A stretch of DNA of 6,951 nt from Planctomycetaceae bacterium (GTDB lineage Bacteria; Planctomycetota; Planctomycetia; Pirellulales; Thermoguttaceae), in NCBI GenBank assembly GCA_031283515.1, contig JAITBS010000067.1, forward strand, positions 1-6,951, read 5' to 3'. The notes beneath the pieces were generated by a model that did no database searches, was not told where the DNA came from, and saw only the letters and a program-made list of their open reading frames with translations. The position numbers and the translations under genes are program-made. How positions within the stretch are numbered: position 1 is the first letter of the stretch; each line of letters begins with the position of its first letter. Shown piece after piece: positions 6,568 to 6,951 of the stretch.

Positions 6568-6951
6568 TCACTTCAATGCCGTTACAAATTCCTCCAACGA
6601 AACGCATGTCAATGCAAAATCGGCTAACTCATCTAATTTTTCAATATTTTGAATGGAATTGATTTTTTTCTGAAGAGGCTTGGAAGGCAAACGCAAACGA
6701 CGTGATAGAATACGAATAATCATTTCAGATTTACCTTTGGTTTCGCCTTCCATTCTACCTTTTGTTTCGCCTTCCATTCTACCTTTGGCTTCGCCTTTGG
6801 CTTCGCGTTCGGCAATTAATTGGTCTAATAGTGATGTTGACATCGAAATATCTCCTTCTTGTTCTATTTGTTTGGTAATATTTATAAAATCTTCTGACGA
6901 AAAATGTTTGGCACTGGTTATGGCGTAGTTTAAGGCGTTGTTCCATTCTTG
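6568..6951 (-). CDS. Rpn/PD-(D/E)XK nuclease-transposase family protein, C-terminal part
   Basis: This is the 3' end of a gene entering from the right edge. The ATG at 6841-6843 begins a 91-codon frame, but the same frame stays open for 36 more codons to base 6951 (reading QEWNNALNYAITSAKHFSSE at the edge). The 127 visible residues are therefore the C-terminus of a longer protein and that ATG is probably internal. The order is a helical segment, a Glu/Lys/Gly-rich linker with GETKGRME repeats, and a tail (MIIRILSRRL...LEEFVTAL) resembling DUF4351. That arrangement is typical of Rpn recombination-promoting nuclease/putative transposase proteins, whose catalytic PD-(D/E)XK domain lies N-terminal and here outside the window. 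Known Rpn proteins (RpnA-E of E. coli) are DNA endonucleases that raise RecA-independent recombination. Whether this copy is intact cannot be judged. Confidence 0.8.
   Translation of the reverse strand, partial: QEWNNALNYAITSAKHFSSEDFINITKQIEQEGDISMSTSLLDQLIAEREAKGEAKGRMEGETKGRMEGETKGKSEMIIRILSRRLRLPSKPLQKKINSIQNIEKLDELADFALTCVSLEEFVTALK
6733..6804 (-). repeat. 24-base tandem repeat coding for GETKGRME units
   Basis: Units at 6733-6756 and 6757-6780 differ at one base. A third unit, 6781-6804, matches in its first half and then shifts to a shorter internal repeat of a CCTTTGGCTTCG type. The repeat is in frame and codes for an eight-residue charged unit in the linker before the DUF4351-like tail. 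Expansion or contraction would change linker length without a frameshift. Confidence 0.85.

Noticed and set aside
6733..6804. CRISPR-like short repeats
   Set aside because: The units are directly adjacent with no spacers and are in frame within a protein.
6680..6928. A plus-strand frame with repeated SPSILP-type units
   Set aside because: The repetition is the antisense reading of the tandem repeat in the nuclease linker.
303..6951. One functional operon or new defence system made of all six genes
   Set aside because: Although all are on one strand, gaps are 114-243 bases, a terminator-like hairpin separates two of them, and the known roles do not connect.

Overview
The window holds six protein genes, all on the minus strand, so transcription runs right to left. 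DNA is A+T-rich by eye. The best guide to the organism is the 797-residue secreted protein that joins squalene-cyclase-like repeats to two DUF4159 modules, together with a stand-alone short LigD-type phosphoesterase. Both architectures are, to my knowledge, characteristic of Planctomycetota. The low G+C and the Rpn-type nuclease would fit a host- or gut-associated planctomycete, but that is inference. No rRNA, tRNA or CRISPR array was seen.

Layout from left to right: (1) 1-302 has no convincing gene; its first ~105 bases are richer in G+C and resemble part of a second intergenic segment. (2) hslU (303-1685), the ATPase of the HslUV protease, with an Asp-rich insertion in its I domain and no hslV beside it. 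(3) A gene-free gap, then a 10-TM EamA/DMT-family transporter (1929-2828). (4) A 217-base gap with a G+C-richer segment and a 15-base motif that recurs upstream of the next gene. (5) The toroid/DUF4159 protein (3046-5439). (6) A LigD 3'-phosphoesterase-like protein (5567-5929). (7) A QueD/6-pyruvoyl-tetrahydropterin synthase family protein (6044-6451). (8) The C-terminal 127 codons of an Rpn/PD-(D/E)XK nuclease-transposase family protein, which runs off the right edge (6568-6951).

The genes are separated by 114-243 bases and share no obvious pathway. They look like independent or loosely co-transcribed chromosomal genes rather than one dedicated system: protein quality control, transport, an unknown envelope function, possible nucleic-acid end repair, queuosine/pterin metabolism, and a mobile-type nuclease. 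I found no clear undescribed multi-gene system. The items most worth following are the tandem-DUF4159 toroid protein, the HslU I-domain insertion with its GYYG pore loop, and the intergenic repeat-like segments.
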